A model generated the notes under the pieces. That model saw only the letters and a program-made list of their open reading frames with translations. It did no database searches and was not told where the DNA came from. DNA of 40,133 bases, taken from assembly GCF_002422095.1 (NCBI RefSeq), contig NZ_DITB01000011.1, forward strand, positions 1-40,133. The letters run 5' to 3'. The position numbers and the translations under genes are program-made. Of this stretch, positions 33,376 through 40,133 are shown one piece after another. The stretch is from Flavobacterium sp. UBA6195 (GTDB lineage Bacteria; Bacteroidota; Bacteroidia; Flavobacteriales; Flavobacteriaceae). Positions within the stretch are counted from its first letter, which is position 1, and each line of letters opens with the position of its first letter.

Positions 33376-33449
33376 GGTTACGCTTATTGCTGACTTTTGA
33401 TAATGTGAAAAGTGTAAATAAGGCGTTGGAGTTGTTGGAGGGGATTTAA
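33375..33449 (+). repeat. Duplicated mfd 3' end
   Basis: Second copy of the mfd tail, two mismatches from 33252-33326, offset by 123 bases. It keeps the reading of the Mfd C-terminus and stop but has no start codon or gene of its own. Confidence 0.9.
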
Positions 33450-33513
33450 TACTTATTTTTATTTTAAGTGAGAATTTTTATAAAGAAAGAAATTCAGTTT
33501 TAAACTAGAAAAT

Positions 33514-33885
33514 ATGAAAACTAAATATTTTAATTATGCTGCTTTTATTTTGGTTATAATTTGGATTGTTTATAATCTTTATCAAGGAAATCTTTATGAT
33601 AATGAGATAGAAAAAAATGGAGTTGTAACTATCGGTAAAATTATAAAATTTTAAGGAGCTGGTAAAAGACCATACTTGAGATACAAATTTTATTCAAACG
33701 GGAAGTTGTATTTTTCTGATTCTCCAAGAGATGATAAAGGGGAAAAAATAGGTGAATTCTACAAAGTGATTTTTTCTTCAAAAAATCCGGAGGTTTCAAG
33801 GGTTTATTTAGATAATAAAATTACAGATAAAACATTGATTTTAAAAGCAGGTTTTTCTGAAGATGATATTAATTCAATAGATTGA
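33514..33885 (+). pseudogene. Small membrane protein gene interrupted by an in-frame TAA
   Basis: From the ATG at 33514 the frame encodes a basic start, a membrane helix (AAFILVIIWIVYNLY) and a polar segment ending in TIGKIIKF. A TAA follows at 33652-33654. The same frame then continues open to 33885, through GAGKRPYLRYKFYSNGKLYF and DSPRDDKGEKIGEFYKV. Together the halves would give a protein of about 123 residues, and the continuity across the stop suggests one ancestral gene. The downstream part could start at a TTG (33676), but lacks a leader. Function unknown. It is most simply a recent pseudogene; a sequencing error or stop readthrough is possible. Confidence 0.65.
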
Positions 33886-33900
33886 AAATTTTGGAGTTTT

Positions 33901-34042
33901 CCCGACCGCTCGGATATCTCACTACAACGATAGCGCGGAATTGTATTCCGTGCCCACAAAGTAAATAAAACACAACATTATAATTGGCAAAATTTTTTTA
34001 TATTTGAATATAAATTAAACGCCATGTCAACAAAATACAAAA
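33901..34042 (+). repeat. Tandem repeat unit 1: REP plus RAYT leader
   Basis: About 142 bases, repeated at 34043-34185 with few changes. Each unit contains a reverse-oriented REP hairpin, an AT-rich leader with TATATTTG (33999-34006 and 34143-34150), and the RAYT start codon with its first six codons. In unit 1 the reading frame from the ATG at 34024 runs only to TGA at 34054-34056, a ten-residue peptide. Confidence 0.88.
33928..33957 (-). repeat. REP hairpin U1
   Basis: On the minus strand: GTGG, then GCACGGAAT, a three-base loop, ATTCCGCGC and TATCG. The nine-base stem has a single A-C mismatch, the form expected for REP elements with a 5' tetranucleotide. It points away from the transposase gene. 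Confidence 0.8.
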
Positions 34043-34069
34043 CCCGACCGCTCTGATATCTGACCACAA

Positions 34070-34099
34070 CGATAGAGCGGAATTGCATTCCGTGCCCAC
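34070..34099 (-). repeat. REP hairpin U2
   Basis: Same core as U1 with one change at the base of the stem (GCTC instead of GCGC) and one loop change. Minus-strand orientation, facing away from the transposase. Confidence 0.78.
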
Positions 34100-34142
34100 A
34101 AAGTAATTAAAAAACACAACATTATAATTGACAAAGTTTTTT

Positions 34143-34150
34143 TATATTTG
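34143..34150 (+). promoter_or_regulatory. -7 box for the RAYT gene
   Basis: TATATTTG, 17 bases before the ATG at 34168; an identical box lies in the upstream repeat unit at 33999-34006. A TTG at 34128-34130 is only 12 bases away, so the -33 element is unclear. Confidence 0.5.
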
Positions 34151-34167
34151 AATATAAATTACACGCC

Positions 34168-34722
34168 ATGTCAACAAAATACAAAGCCACTACATCAGAA
34201 GACGCTTACTTTATTACTATTACAACTGTAGGCTGGGTCGATGTTTTTACACGATTAAATCAAAAATATATTATCACTGATTCTCTAAAGCATTGCCAAC
34301 AAAATAAAGGATTAGAAATTTATGCGTATTGCATCATGAGCAGTCACATTCATTTATTTTGCAAAGCAACTAATGGTTTTATTTTATCAGATGTGATACG
34401 AGATTTCAAAAAATTTACTTCCAAAAAAATTATCCAAACCATAATAGACGAGCCTGAGAGCAGAAGAGAATGGTTGTTGCCCTATTTTCAAAAAGCTTGT
34501 GAACATTTAAAACGAGAACAACAATATAAAGTTTGGCAAGATGGTTATCATGCCGAACATATTTATAGCAATTCCTTTATAAAACAAAAGATTGAATACA
34601 TTCACAATAATCCTGTGAAAGATAAAATAGTTACGTTGCCTGAAGATTATTATTTTAGCTCAGCCAGAAATTATGCTGGTTTAGAAAATGAATTAGAAAT
34701 TGTTTTGTTAGATTTGTTTTGA
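34168..34722 (+). CDS. REP-associated tyrosine transposase (RAYT, Y1_Tnp/HUH family)
   Basis: A 184-residue single-strand DNA transposase of the IS200/IS605-related Y1 family. The HUH metal site is His60-Ile-His62 in SSHIHLF. The nucleophile is probably Tyr144 in KIEYIHNNPV, the position matching Tyr115 of the E. coli enzyme. The domain also shows WQDGYHAEHI and the C-terminal SSARNY. Enzymes of this group cut and join at REP hairpins rather than moving a conventional insertion sequence. The gene is flanked by REP copies in opposite orientation, two upstream and two downstream, as expected. It appears intact. Base composition is like its neighbours. Confidence 0.92.
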   Translation: MSTKYKATTSEDAYFITITTVGWVDVFTRLNQKYIITDSLKHCQQNKGLEIYAYCIMSSHIHLFCKATNGFILSDVIRDFKKFTSKKIIQTIIDEPESRREWLLPYFQKACEHLKREQQYKVWQDGYHAEHIYSNSFIKQKIEYIHNNPVKDKIVTLPEDYYFSSARNYAGLENELEIVLLDLF

Positions 34723-34730
34723 AGTAGATG

Positions 34731-34760
34731 GTGGGCACGGAATGTAATTCCGCACTATCG
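34731..34760 (+). repeat. REP hairpin D1
   Basis: GTGG then GCACGGAAT, loop GTA, ATTCCGCAC and TATCG, starting eight bases after the RAYT stop. Two mismatches at the base of the stem. Preceded by TTTTGAAGTAGAT, which overlaps the stop codon. Confidence 0.78.
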
Positions 34761-34799
34761 ACGTATCATAAATAAAGTGAATTTGTTTTCAAGTATATT

Positions 34800-34829
34800 G
34801 TGGGCACGGATTATAAATCCGCGCTATCG
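34800..34829 (+). repeat. REP hairpin D2
   Basis: GTGG then GCACGGATT, loop ATA, AATCCGCGC and TATCG. Relative to D1 both stem arms changed together (GGAAT/ATTCC to GGATT/AATCC), a compensatory pair that supports selection on the hairpin. Preceded by TTTTCAAGTATAT, a variant of the D1 flank. Confidence 0.8.
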
Positions 34830-34865
34830 ACTGTAATGTCGAAATTCAACTTTTGATAAACAAAC

Positions 34866-36227
34866 CTACCCAAACAACTCACTCACCACATCTTCAATCT
34901 TCGCCACTAAAACAATTTTGATTCCTGTATTTTTCAAGGAAATTTTATTGTGTTTGGAAACAAAAATGGTGGTAAAACCTAATTTTTCGGCTTCTTGAAT
35001 GCGTTGTTCAATGCGGTTAACGGGTCTAATTTCGCCTGAAAGCCCTACTTCTCCTGCAAAGCAAAAACCTTCAGCAATGGCAATGTCTTCGTTTGAAGAT
35101 AAAATAGCTGCCACAACGGCTAAATCAATCGCCGTGTCTTCTACTGAAATTCCGCCTGTTACGTTTAAAAACACGTCTTTTGTACCTAATCTAAAGCCAG
35201 CACGTTTTTCTAAAACCGCTAAAATCATGTTCAAGCGTTTGGCGTTGTAACCTGTGGTGCTGCGTTGGGGCGTTCCATAAACTGCAGTACTCACCAAAGC
35301 TTGAATTTCCAACATCAACGGACGCATGCCTTCTAAAGTAGTGGCAATTGCCGTTCCTGAGAGTTGTTCGTCTTTATGTGAAATCAAAATTTCAGAAGGA
35401 TTATCAACTTCTCGTAAACCTGAACCTTGCATTTCGTAAATGCCTAATTCGGCAGTAGAACCAAATCGGTTTTTCAACGAACGTAAAATTCTATAAACAT
35501 GATTTCTATCGCCTTCAAATTGTAAAACGGTATCGACCATGTGTTCCAAAATCTTGGGTCCAGCGATGGTTCCGTCTTTTGTAATGTGACCGATTAAAAG
35601 TACTGGGGTATTGGTTTCTTTGGCAAATTTTATCAATTCAGCTGTACATTCTCTAATTTGAGAAATACTTCCTGCCGACGATTCGATATAATCGGTATGC
35701 AAAGTTTGAATCGAATCGATAATGACAATATCGGGTTCAATTTCCAAAATTTGACGGAAGATATTTTGAGTTTTGGTTTCGGTTAAAATGTAGCAATTAT
35801 CGCCATTAGAAGTAATGCGTTCAGCACGCATCTTTATCTGTTTTTGGCTTTCTTCTCCCGAAACATAAAGTGTTTTGTAAGGTAATTTTAAAGCAATTTG
35901 CAAGAGCAATGTACTTTTTCCAATTCCTGGTTCTCCACCTAACAACGTAAGTGAACCTGGAACTAATCCACCACCCAAAACCCGATTCAACTCGTTATCT
36001 GTTGTGTTCAATCGGATTTCTTGTGCGGTGTCTATTTCTTTTACAAGTAAAGGTTTTGTAGCCGCTTTAGATGTAGCTGTTGTAGTTTTCCAAGCTACTT
36101 TTTCTTCTTTTTGAACCAATTCTTCTACAATGGTATTCCATTCTTTGCAAGCATTACATTGGCCTTGCCATTTTGAATATTGGGTGCCACAATTTTGGCA
36201 AAAGAAAGCGGTTTTTACTTTACTCAT
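34866..36227 (-). CDS. radA: DNA repair protein RadA
   Basis: RecA-like ATPase that promotes branch migration during recombination; 453 residues. The N-terminal zinc finger has CQNCG (about residues 10-14) and CNAC (about 28-31). Walker A is GGEPGIGKSTLL and Walker B is in DIVIIDSIQTL. The RadA-specific KNRFGST motif follows, then a C-terminal Lon-like domain (GGISVEDTAIDLAVVAAI and AGEVGLSGEIRPVN). It is the last gene of the minus-strand panC-panD cluster, six bases from its upstream neighbour. The REP copies lie just beyond its 3' end. Confidence 0.97.
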   Translation of the reverse strand: MSKVKTAFFCQNCGTQYSKWQGQCNACKEWNTIVEELVQKEEKVAWKTTTATSKAATKPLLVKEIDTAQEIRLNTTDNELNRVLGGGLVPGSLTLLGGEPGIGKSTLLLQIALKLPYKTLYVSGEESQKQIKMRAERITSNGDNCYILTETKTQNIFRQILEIEPDIVIIDSIQTLHTDYIESSAGSISQIRECTAELIKFAKETNTPVLLIGHITKDGTIAGPKILEHMVDTVLQFEGDRNHVYRILRSLKNRFGSTAELGIYEMQGSGLREVDNPSEILISHKDEQLSGTAIATTLEGMRPLMLEIQALVSTAVYGTPQRSTTGYNAKRLNMILAVLEKRAGFRLGTKDVFLNVTGGISVEDTAIDLAVVAAILSSNEDIAIAEGFCFAGEVGLSGEIRPVNRIEQRIQEAEKLGFTTIFVSKHNKISLKNTGIKIVLVAKIEDVVSELFG

Positions 36228-36233
36228 TTGGTT

Positions 36234-37424
36234 TTATTCTTGTTTTTCTGTTGGTTGATTCGTTGGTGTTTCTGCAGGTACATCTTCTGTAGGTTCATCA
36301 GGTTTTCCTTTTAAGGCTTCTGCACGATTCATCATGAAGTCTTTTGTGATTTCACGAATCGCCTCTTGTGTAAATGCTTTTTGATAGCTTTTTATTGCTT
36401 TTTTGTAATTTCCTGTTTTTTCAAAATATAGCGCTTCATGATAGGTGCCTAATGTTGTTTTTGGATAATGTTTGTTAGCAAAATCACTTAATGGCATCAA
36501 TTCATTGTATGCTTTATTTTTAAGAATGGCTGCTTCAATAGCTTTGAAATCACTTAACCTAGGTTTCATTTTAAAACCAAAACGTTTTTCTAATTCGTCG
36601 TATTTCGCAATCAAATAATCGGTATAGCCTGCATCTAATTTTAAAATTTCTACCATTGAAATCGGTTGGTACCCATCAAAAACAAAGTAAATAGCATTTG
36701 GAATTGCCTTAGCCACTAGCGAATAATGCGAAGCACCTTTGAAAGCATCGTTTTGATATTTAAATATTGCATTTGGAACGGCTTTAATATTGGCATCTAA
36801 TTCCGCTGCTTTTTCATTAATTTCTTTTAAATCACCTTCGCCTGTAGCTTGATAATAGAAAACGGGTTTTACCATTTTTGCTAAACGTTCTGCTACACGT
36901 TTTTCCATTTCTGGAGCCATTTCTGGAGCTAATGAAATATAAGCATTGAAAATTGGATTGTCTTTGTATAAATAAAAGTTTAAAAAACCGGCAGTAGTGT
37001 CGTGTCCAGCAATCATTCGAAAAGGAAGCGTTCGGTATTTTTTATCTATATAGGGATATAATTCTTGTCCAATAAATTCAAAAAAATTAGCACCTGAACC
37101 TGATGGAAATCCAGCATCATCAAATTCACTATCGGCAAATCGTGTTTCGCCATTATTTTGATCTATTGCAATGATAATCATCTCGGGTAAATCATCCCAA
37201 TAAGCTCCATATTTTAAAATGCCTTCAAAAGGATCTAATAAATATTCGCCATCTAAAACTAACAAGGTTGGGTATTTTTTCTCGGGACTTGAAGCATACG
37301 AAGGTGGGGTAACCACTGTAAAAGTTCGATTTCCTAACTTTTTTGATTGGATGGTTTCGGGGGTACGTTGAGCAAATAAGCATGACGTTACCATTAAAGT
37401 AATAAGGAAAAGTTTAATTTTCAT
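36234..37424 (-). CDS. Exported alpha/beta-hydrolase-fold (esterase D-like) protein with TPR tail
   Basis: A 396-residue exported protein. The signal region MKIKLFLITLMVTSC could be a lipoprotein signal (Cys15) or be cleaved after FAQ (residue 19). Residues about 25-270 have the esterase/feruloyl-esterase fold: LLVLDGEYLLDPF, then MIIIAIDQN. The nucleophile elbow, normally G-H-S-x-G-G, reads GHDTTAG (140-146), with Asp in place of Ser. The last 110 residues contain a TPR-like segment (YFEKTGNYKKAIKSYQKAF) and a Pro/Glu/Thr-rich end. I prefer the ATG at 37424 because an upstream ATG would precede the signal peptide with ten extra residues. Hydrolase activity is doubtful because of the Asp. Confidence 0.75.
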   Translation of the reverse strand: MKIKLFLITLMVTSCLFAQRTPETIQSKKLGNRTFTVVTPPSYASSPEKKYPTLLVLDGEYLLDPFEGILKYGAYWDDLPEMIIIAIDQNNGETRFADSEFDDAGFPSGSGANFFEFIGQELYPYIDKKYRTLPFRMIAGHDTTAGFLNFYLYKDNPIFNAYISLAPEMAPEMEKRVAERLAKMVKPVFYYQATGEGDLKEINEKAAELDANIKAVPNAIFKYQNDAFKGASHYSLVAKAIPNAIYFVFDGYQPISMVEILKLDAGYTDYLIAKYDELEKRFGFKMKPRLSDFKAIEAAILKNKAYNELMPLSDFANKHYPKTTLGTYHEALYFEKTGNYKKAIKSYQKAFTQEAIREITKDFMMNRAEALKGKPDEPTEDVPAETPTNQPTEKQE

Positions 37425-37463
37425 TTTAAATAGTTTGGTTAAATAGATTAGCAATTTACTAAT

Positions 37464-38423
37464 TTATTTTTTATTTAAAATAGGCAAAAGTAAATAAGAT
37501 AATAAACCTAAAAATATGGTTAAAATAGTTTGCGAAACCCATGCAATCCATCCAAAGGCTACTCCCACTTCATTTGGAATTCCGTAAAGGGAATAAATCA
37601 TAGCGATAGCTAAAGGATAAGCGCCAAGACCACCATTAGTAAAACCAACAGCTAGACTACCAAAAATAAACCCCATAATTACTACATCAAAGCTAATATT
37701 TGAAGTTTCGGGAAGTGCAAAAATGGCGACATAAAACATAATTAGGTAAGAGAACCAAATAAAAAATGAATGAAAAATGTAGTTCCATTTGTCTTTCATT
37801 TTTAAAATACTCGTCATGCCTTCAATTAAACCCGATAATTTATTTTTTAATTTTTGAATAATTTTCCATTCTGCATAAATCCAAACCAAGATGAAAAGAA
37901 TAAAAATGATTATTCCACCAGCTAATAAGTATAAAATTTTTTCTACCGGAAGTTTTTCAATTAAAAATTGATAAAGTTTTTCAAATTGTAATAGGAAAGC
38001 AACAATAACAAATAAAAAGAAAATCATTAAATCTACAATTCGTTCTGCAACGATTGTTCCAAATCCCTTGTCAAATGGGATGTTTTCGTATTTTTTAAGT
38101 AAAGCAGCTCTTGTGATTTCGCCTGATCTGGGAATGGTAAGGTTTACAAAATAGGAAACACAAACCGTAAGTAAATCGTTGTGAAACTTTGTTTGGTATC
38201 CTAAATGATTAAGAGCAAATTTCCAACGATATGCACGAGACCAAAACCCGAAAAGTGCTATAAAAAGGGATAAATAAATGTAAAAATAATTGGCTTTTAT
38301 GAAGCTGATTTTAATTTTTTCTAATTCATCTGGTGAAAGGGTAGTATACTGATAATAAATAATTCCTAACCCAATCAATAAAGGGATAGTTAGACTTAAA
38401 AATTTTCGGATACTAGCTTTCAA
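37464..38423 (-). CDS. UPF0104/AglD-like integral membrane protein (lysylphosphatidylglycerol synthase TM family)
   Basis: A 319-residue polytopic membrane protein with about seven or eight helices. It matches the membrane part of lysylphosphatidylglycerol synthases (flippase-like domain): the conserved RAYRWKFALNHLG after helix 2, TIPRSGEITRAALLKKYE, the VAERIVDLMIFFLF block, and GFTNGGLGAYPLAI near the end. Members move or modify lipids; the aminoacylation domain is absent, so a flippase-like role is the likely one. The gene starts one base after panD ends, so it is probably in the pan operon although no link to pantothenate is evident. Confidence 0.8.
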   Translation of the reverse strand: MKASIRKFLSLTIPLLIGLGIIYYQYTTLSPDELEKIKISFIKANYFYIYLSLFIALFGFWSRAYRWKFALNHLGYQTKFHNDLLTVCVSYFVNLTIPRSGEITRAALLKKYENIPFDKGFGTIVAERIVDLMIFFLFVIVAFLLQFEKLYQFLIEKLPVEKILYLLAGGIIIFILFILVWIYAEWKIIQKLKNKLSGLIEGMTSILKMKDKWNYIFHSFFIWFSYLIMFYVAIFALPETSNISFDVVIMGFIFGSLAVGFTNGGLGAYPLAIAMIYSLYGIPNEVGVAFGWIAWVSQTILTIFLGLLSYLLLPILNKK

Positions 38424-38424
38424 A

Positions 38425-38775
38425 CTATGTTAAAGAATTATCTTTCTCGTTAGGAAAAACTAAAGTAGGTTTGAATTTTTTAGCTTCTTCAAAGTCCATA
38501 ATACCGTAAGAAATGATAATCACAATATCGCCACGGTGAACTTTACGAGCTGCAGGTCCGTTTAAAGTAATTTCACCAGTGTTTCTAGGCCCTTTGATAG
38601 CATACGTTTCTAATCGTTCTCCATTATTGATGTTAACGATTTGTACTTTTTCACCTTCAATAATATTAGAAGCTTCCATTAGTGCTTCATCGATGGTGAT
38701 ACTTCCTATGTAATTCAAATCGGCACCTGTTACGGTTACTCTATGAATTTTCGATTTTACTACTTGAATTTGCAT
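38425..38775 (-). CDS. panD: Aspartate 1-decarboxylase
   Basis: Makes beta-alanine from aspartate for pantothenate and coenzyme A synthesis. The 116-residue proenzyme cuts itself between Gly24 and Ser25 (NYIGSITID), giving the pyruvoyl cofactor on the new N-terminal Ser. Other family residues are seen in LNGPAARKVHRGDIVIIISYG. It follows panC by 13 bases, so beta-alanine supply and ligation are encoded together. The next step, panB, is not in this window. Confidence 0.96.
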   Translation of the reverse strand: MQIQVVKSKIHRVTVTGADLNYIGSITIDEALMEASNIIEGEKVQIVNINNGERLETYAIKGPRNTGEITLNGPAARKVHRGDIVIIISYGIMDFEEAKKFKPTLVFPNEKDNSLT

Positions 38776-38788
38776 GTTGCAAAGGTAA

Positions 38789-39637
38789 TTAATTTAGTGA
38801 AATATTATCAATTAATCTGATATTCTCAATAAAAATGGCGATAAATCCTCGATACTTTTTATTGGATTCTTTTTCAGAAACGGGTAAAAGAGTAGTTTCT
38901 TCTGCTATTTCAAAATATTCTAATTCAAATTCAGCATGTTTTTTCAATTCGTCTTCTACGTATTTTGTTGTTTCTTCAGCAGAATGAGTTTGGAAAAAAT
39001 CTTTAGCACTGTTTAAAATTTGATAAATTACAGCAGCTTTTTCTCTTGCAGTATCTGATAGTCTTTCGTTGCGAGAACTCATAGCCAAACCATTTGCTTC
39101 ACGATGAATTGGGCAACCAATAACTTCAACTGGAATGTTGTGTTTGGAAACTAATTTTTTCACAATTTGTAGTTGCTGAAAATCTTTCTCACCAAAATAA
39201 GCTTTGTTCGGTTGAACAATTTCAAACAATCTTTTTACGATTGTACCAACGCCATCAAAATGTCCTGGTCGGTGTTTGCCTTCCATTTGATTTTCTAAAC
39301 CATCGTAATTGAAACTTTCAGAAACGGTGTTCCCTTCATAAATATCGGCTACTTCTGGTGCATAAACGATGATGTTGTTGCTTAAATCTTGCATGATTTG
39401 CACATCGCGTTCCAGAGTTCTTGGATATTTATCTAAATCTTCAGCGTTGTTAAATTGCGTTGGATTTACAAAAATACTCATCACTGTTACATCGTTTTCA
39501 GAAAGCGATTTTTTAAGTAACGATAGGTGTCCTTGATGTAATGCTCCCATTGTAGGAACAAATCCAATAGATTTATTTTGTTTGAGTAATGGGCTTAAAA
39601 AAGCACTTAAATCGGACTTTTTGTTAAAAATGAGCAT
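38789..39637 (-). CDS. panC: Pantothenate synthetase (pantoate--beta-alanine ligase)
   Basis: Joins pantoate and beta-alanine using ATP through a pantoyl-adenylate; 282 residues, as usual. The HxGH signature lies in PTMGALHQGHLSLL (about residues 29-42). FVNPTQFN, GEKDFQQLQIV and the KMSKS-like SSRNERLS are the other ATP and substrate blocks. Product and substrate fit with the adjacent panD. It is the first gene of a minus-strand cluster that runs to radA, and it is divergent from the glycogen/starch synthase gene. Confidence 0.97.
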   Translation of the reverse strand: MLIFNKKSDLSAFLSPLLKQNKSIGFVPTMGALHQGHLSLLKKSLSENDVTVMSIFVNPTQFNNAEDLDKYPRTLERDVQIMQDLSNNIIVYAPEVADIYEGNTVSESFNYDGLENQMEGKHRPGHFDGVGTIVKRLFEIVQPNKAYFGEKDFQQLQIVKKLVSKHNIPVEVIGCPIHREANGLAMSSRNERLSDTAREKAAVIYQILNSAKDFFQTHSAEETTKYVEDELKKHAEFELEYFEIAEETTLLPVSEKESNKKYRGFIAIFIENIRLIDNISLN

Positions 39638-39660
39638 TTATATATTGATTAAATCAGGTG

Positions 39661-39668
39661 CAAACTTA
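39661..39668 (-). promoter_or_regulatory. -7 box for the panC cluster
   Basis: Minus strand reads TAAGTTTG, ending 23 bases before the panC ATG. No clear -33 TTG. Confidence 0.45.
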
Positions 39669-39699
39669 CTATTTTAGTGGATAAATCCATAAAATTTTG

Positions 39700-39707
39700 T
39701 AATTTTG
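39700..39707 (+). promoter_or_regulatory. -7 box for the glycogen/starch synthase gene
   Basis: TAATTTTG, ending 37 bases before the ATG at 39745. It and the panC box lie back to back in a 107-base divergent region. Confidence 0.45.
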
Positions 39708-39744
39708 CAAGGTTTTTTAAAACAATAATTAACTAGAATACATT

Positions 39745-40133
39745 ATGGAAGACAAGAGGATATTGTATGTATCATCTGAAGTGGTGCCTTATTTAGCTGA
39801 AAACGAAGTGTCGTTACAATCGTATGAAATGCCGAAAATGATTAATGATTTAGGTGGTCAAATACGAATTTTTATGCCTAGATATGGTAATATTAATGAA
39901 AGAAGACACCAATTGCATGAAGTTATTCGTTTATCAGGAATGAATTTGGTGGTGAATGATATGGATATGCCTCTTATTATTAAAGTAGCTTCAATTCCAA
40001 AAGAAAGAATACAAGTTTATTTTATTGATAACGACGAATATTTCAAAAGAAAAGCAACCTTTACTGACGAAGAAGGAGTTTTATATCCAGATAATGATGA
40101 AAGAGCTATTTTCTTTGCAAAAGGTGTTGTAGA
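39745..40133 (+). CDS. Glycogen/starch synthase (GT5), 3' partial
   Basis: Only the first 129 residues are inside the window. They begin MEDKRILYVSSEVVPYLAEN, which is the N-terminal Rossmann start of GT5 ADP-glucose glucosyltransferases. The block MINDLGGQIRIFMPRYGNI follows. In many relatives the early loop is K-x-G-G-L for ADP-glucose binding; here that stretch reads NEVSLQSYEMP, so the usual lysine-glycine signature is not present. This divergent form is, to my recollection, the one annotated as glycogen/starch synthase in Flavobacteria. The catalytic C-terminal domain lies outside the window. Confidence 0.75.
   Translation, partial: MEDKRILYVSSEVVPYLAENEVSLQSYEMPKMINDLGGQIRIFMPRYGNINERRHQLHEVIRLSGMNLVVNDMDMPLIIKVASIPKERIQVYFIDNDEYFKRKATFTDEEGVLYPDNDERAIFFAKGVV

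Larger units (their letters stand above)
34043..34185 (+). repeat. Tandem repeat unit 2: REP plus RAYT leader and first six codons
   Basis: Second copy of the 33901 unit. Here the ATG (34168) opens the full transposase gene. Differences from unit 1 include two extra A residues in the leader and scattered substitutions. Confidence 0.88.

Noticed and set aside
33375..33449. A small gene encoding the duplicated Mfd C-terminus
   Set aside because: It has no start codon of its own, no leader and a frame of only about 25 codons; it is best read as duplicated DNA.
33901..34185. A CRISPR-like repeat array
   Set aside because: Only two long units are present and they are contiguous, with no spacers between short repeats. 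Their content is a REP hairpin plus the RAYT leader, and no cas genes are near.
34731..34829. The downstream REP hairpins as terminators of the RAYT and radA genes
   Set aside because: There is no U-run after either hairpin, and the conserved GTGG and TATCG flanks fit REP elements better.

Overview
The window looks like chromosomal DNA from a Flavobacterium or a close relative in the Flavobacteriaceae. The DNA is AT-rich and its genes lack obvious Shine-Dalgarno leaders. Many starts are preceded by a TAnnTTTG promoter box typical of Bacteroidetes. One secreted peptidase carries a type IX secretion sorting domain. Several exported proteins and gene pairs (TPR/DUF4292/EnvC-like, OlsF-like acyltransferase, SDR-type threonine dehydrogenase) are common in that family. 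Species cannot be fixed from the sequence alone.

Layout. 1-5910 is a forward cluster for envelope assembly: a 5'-truncated flippase, dUTPase, a sugar nucleotidyltransferase, a TPR protein, a DUF4292 lipoprotein and a degenerate-LytM EnvC-like protein. A MITE-like inverted-repeat element sits between dut and the nucleotidyltransferase. 5984-11838 holds a 2-hydroxyacid dehydrogenase, an OlsF-like acyltransferase on the minus strand, exonuclease III, an OmpA lipoprotein and an aldo/keto reductase. 11907-19927 is mostly minus strand: a DUF4139 protein, mgtE-rsmA-DUF4286, a large TPR protein and serS. One unrecognised exported protein lies on the plus strand. 20171-23504 carries an M1 peptidase with a T9SS tail and rseP.

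23505-24373 is an unusual locus. Two identical, intact tRNA-Asn genes are followed by two broken tRNA-Asn copies that bracket a small GIY-YIG nuclease gene. The broken copies carry an 18-nt TCCCGAT-N4-ATCGGGA palindrome within the tRNA sequence. 24374-33326 returns to ordinary genes: a 2OG-Fe(II) oxygenase, an aldehyde dehydrogenase, a SnoaL-like lipoprotein, an HMA-like membrane protein, a lipoprotein resembling truncated haemoglobin, threonine dehydrogenase, a lipoprotein and mfd.

33327-34865 is a second mobile-DNA locus. It holds a REP-associated tyrosine transposase (RAYT) flanked by outward-facing REP hairpins. Its leader, including the first six codons, is tandemly duplicated. A decayed REP copy lies just after mfd and is joined exactly to a 75-bp duplication of the mfd 3' end. 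Between them lies a small gene broken by an in-frame stop. 34866-39637 is a minus-strand run, panC-panD-UPF0104-esterase/TPR-radA, and the window ends in a 3'-truncated glycogen/starch synthase on the plus strand.

The strongest candidates for something undescribed are the tRNA-Asn/GIY-YIG/palindrome locus and the Bacteroidetes RAYT/REP locus with its duplicated leader and duplicated mfd tail. All functional statements come from reading the sequence; no search or folding calculation was run.
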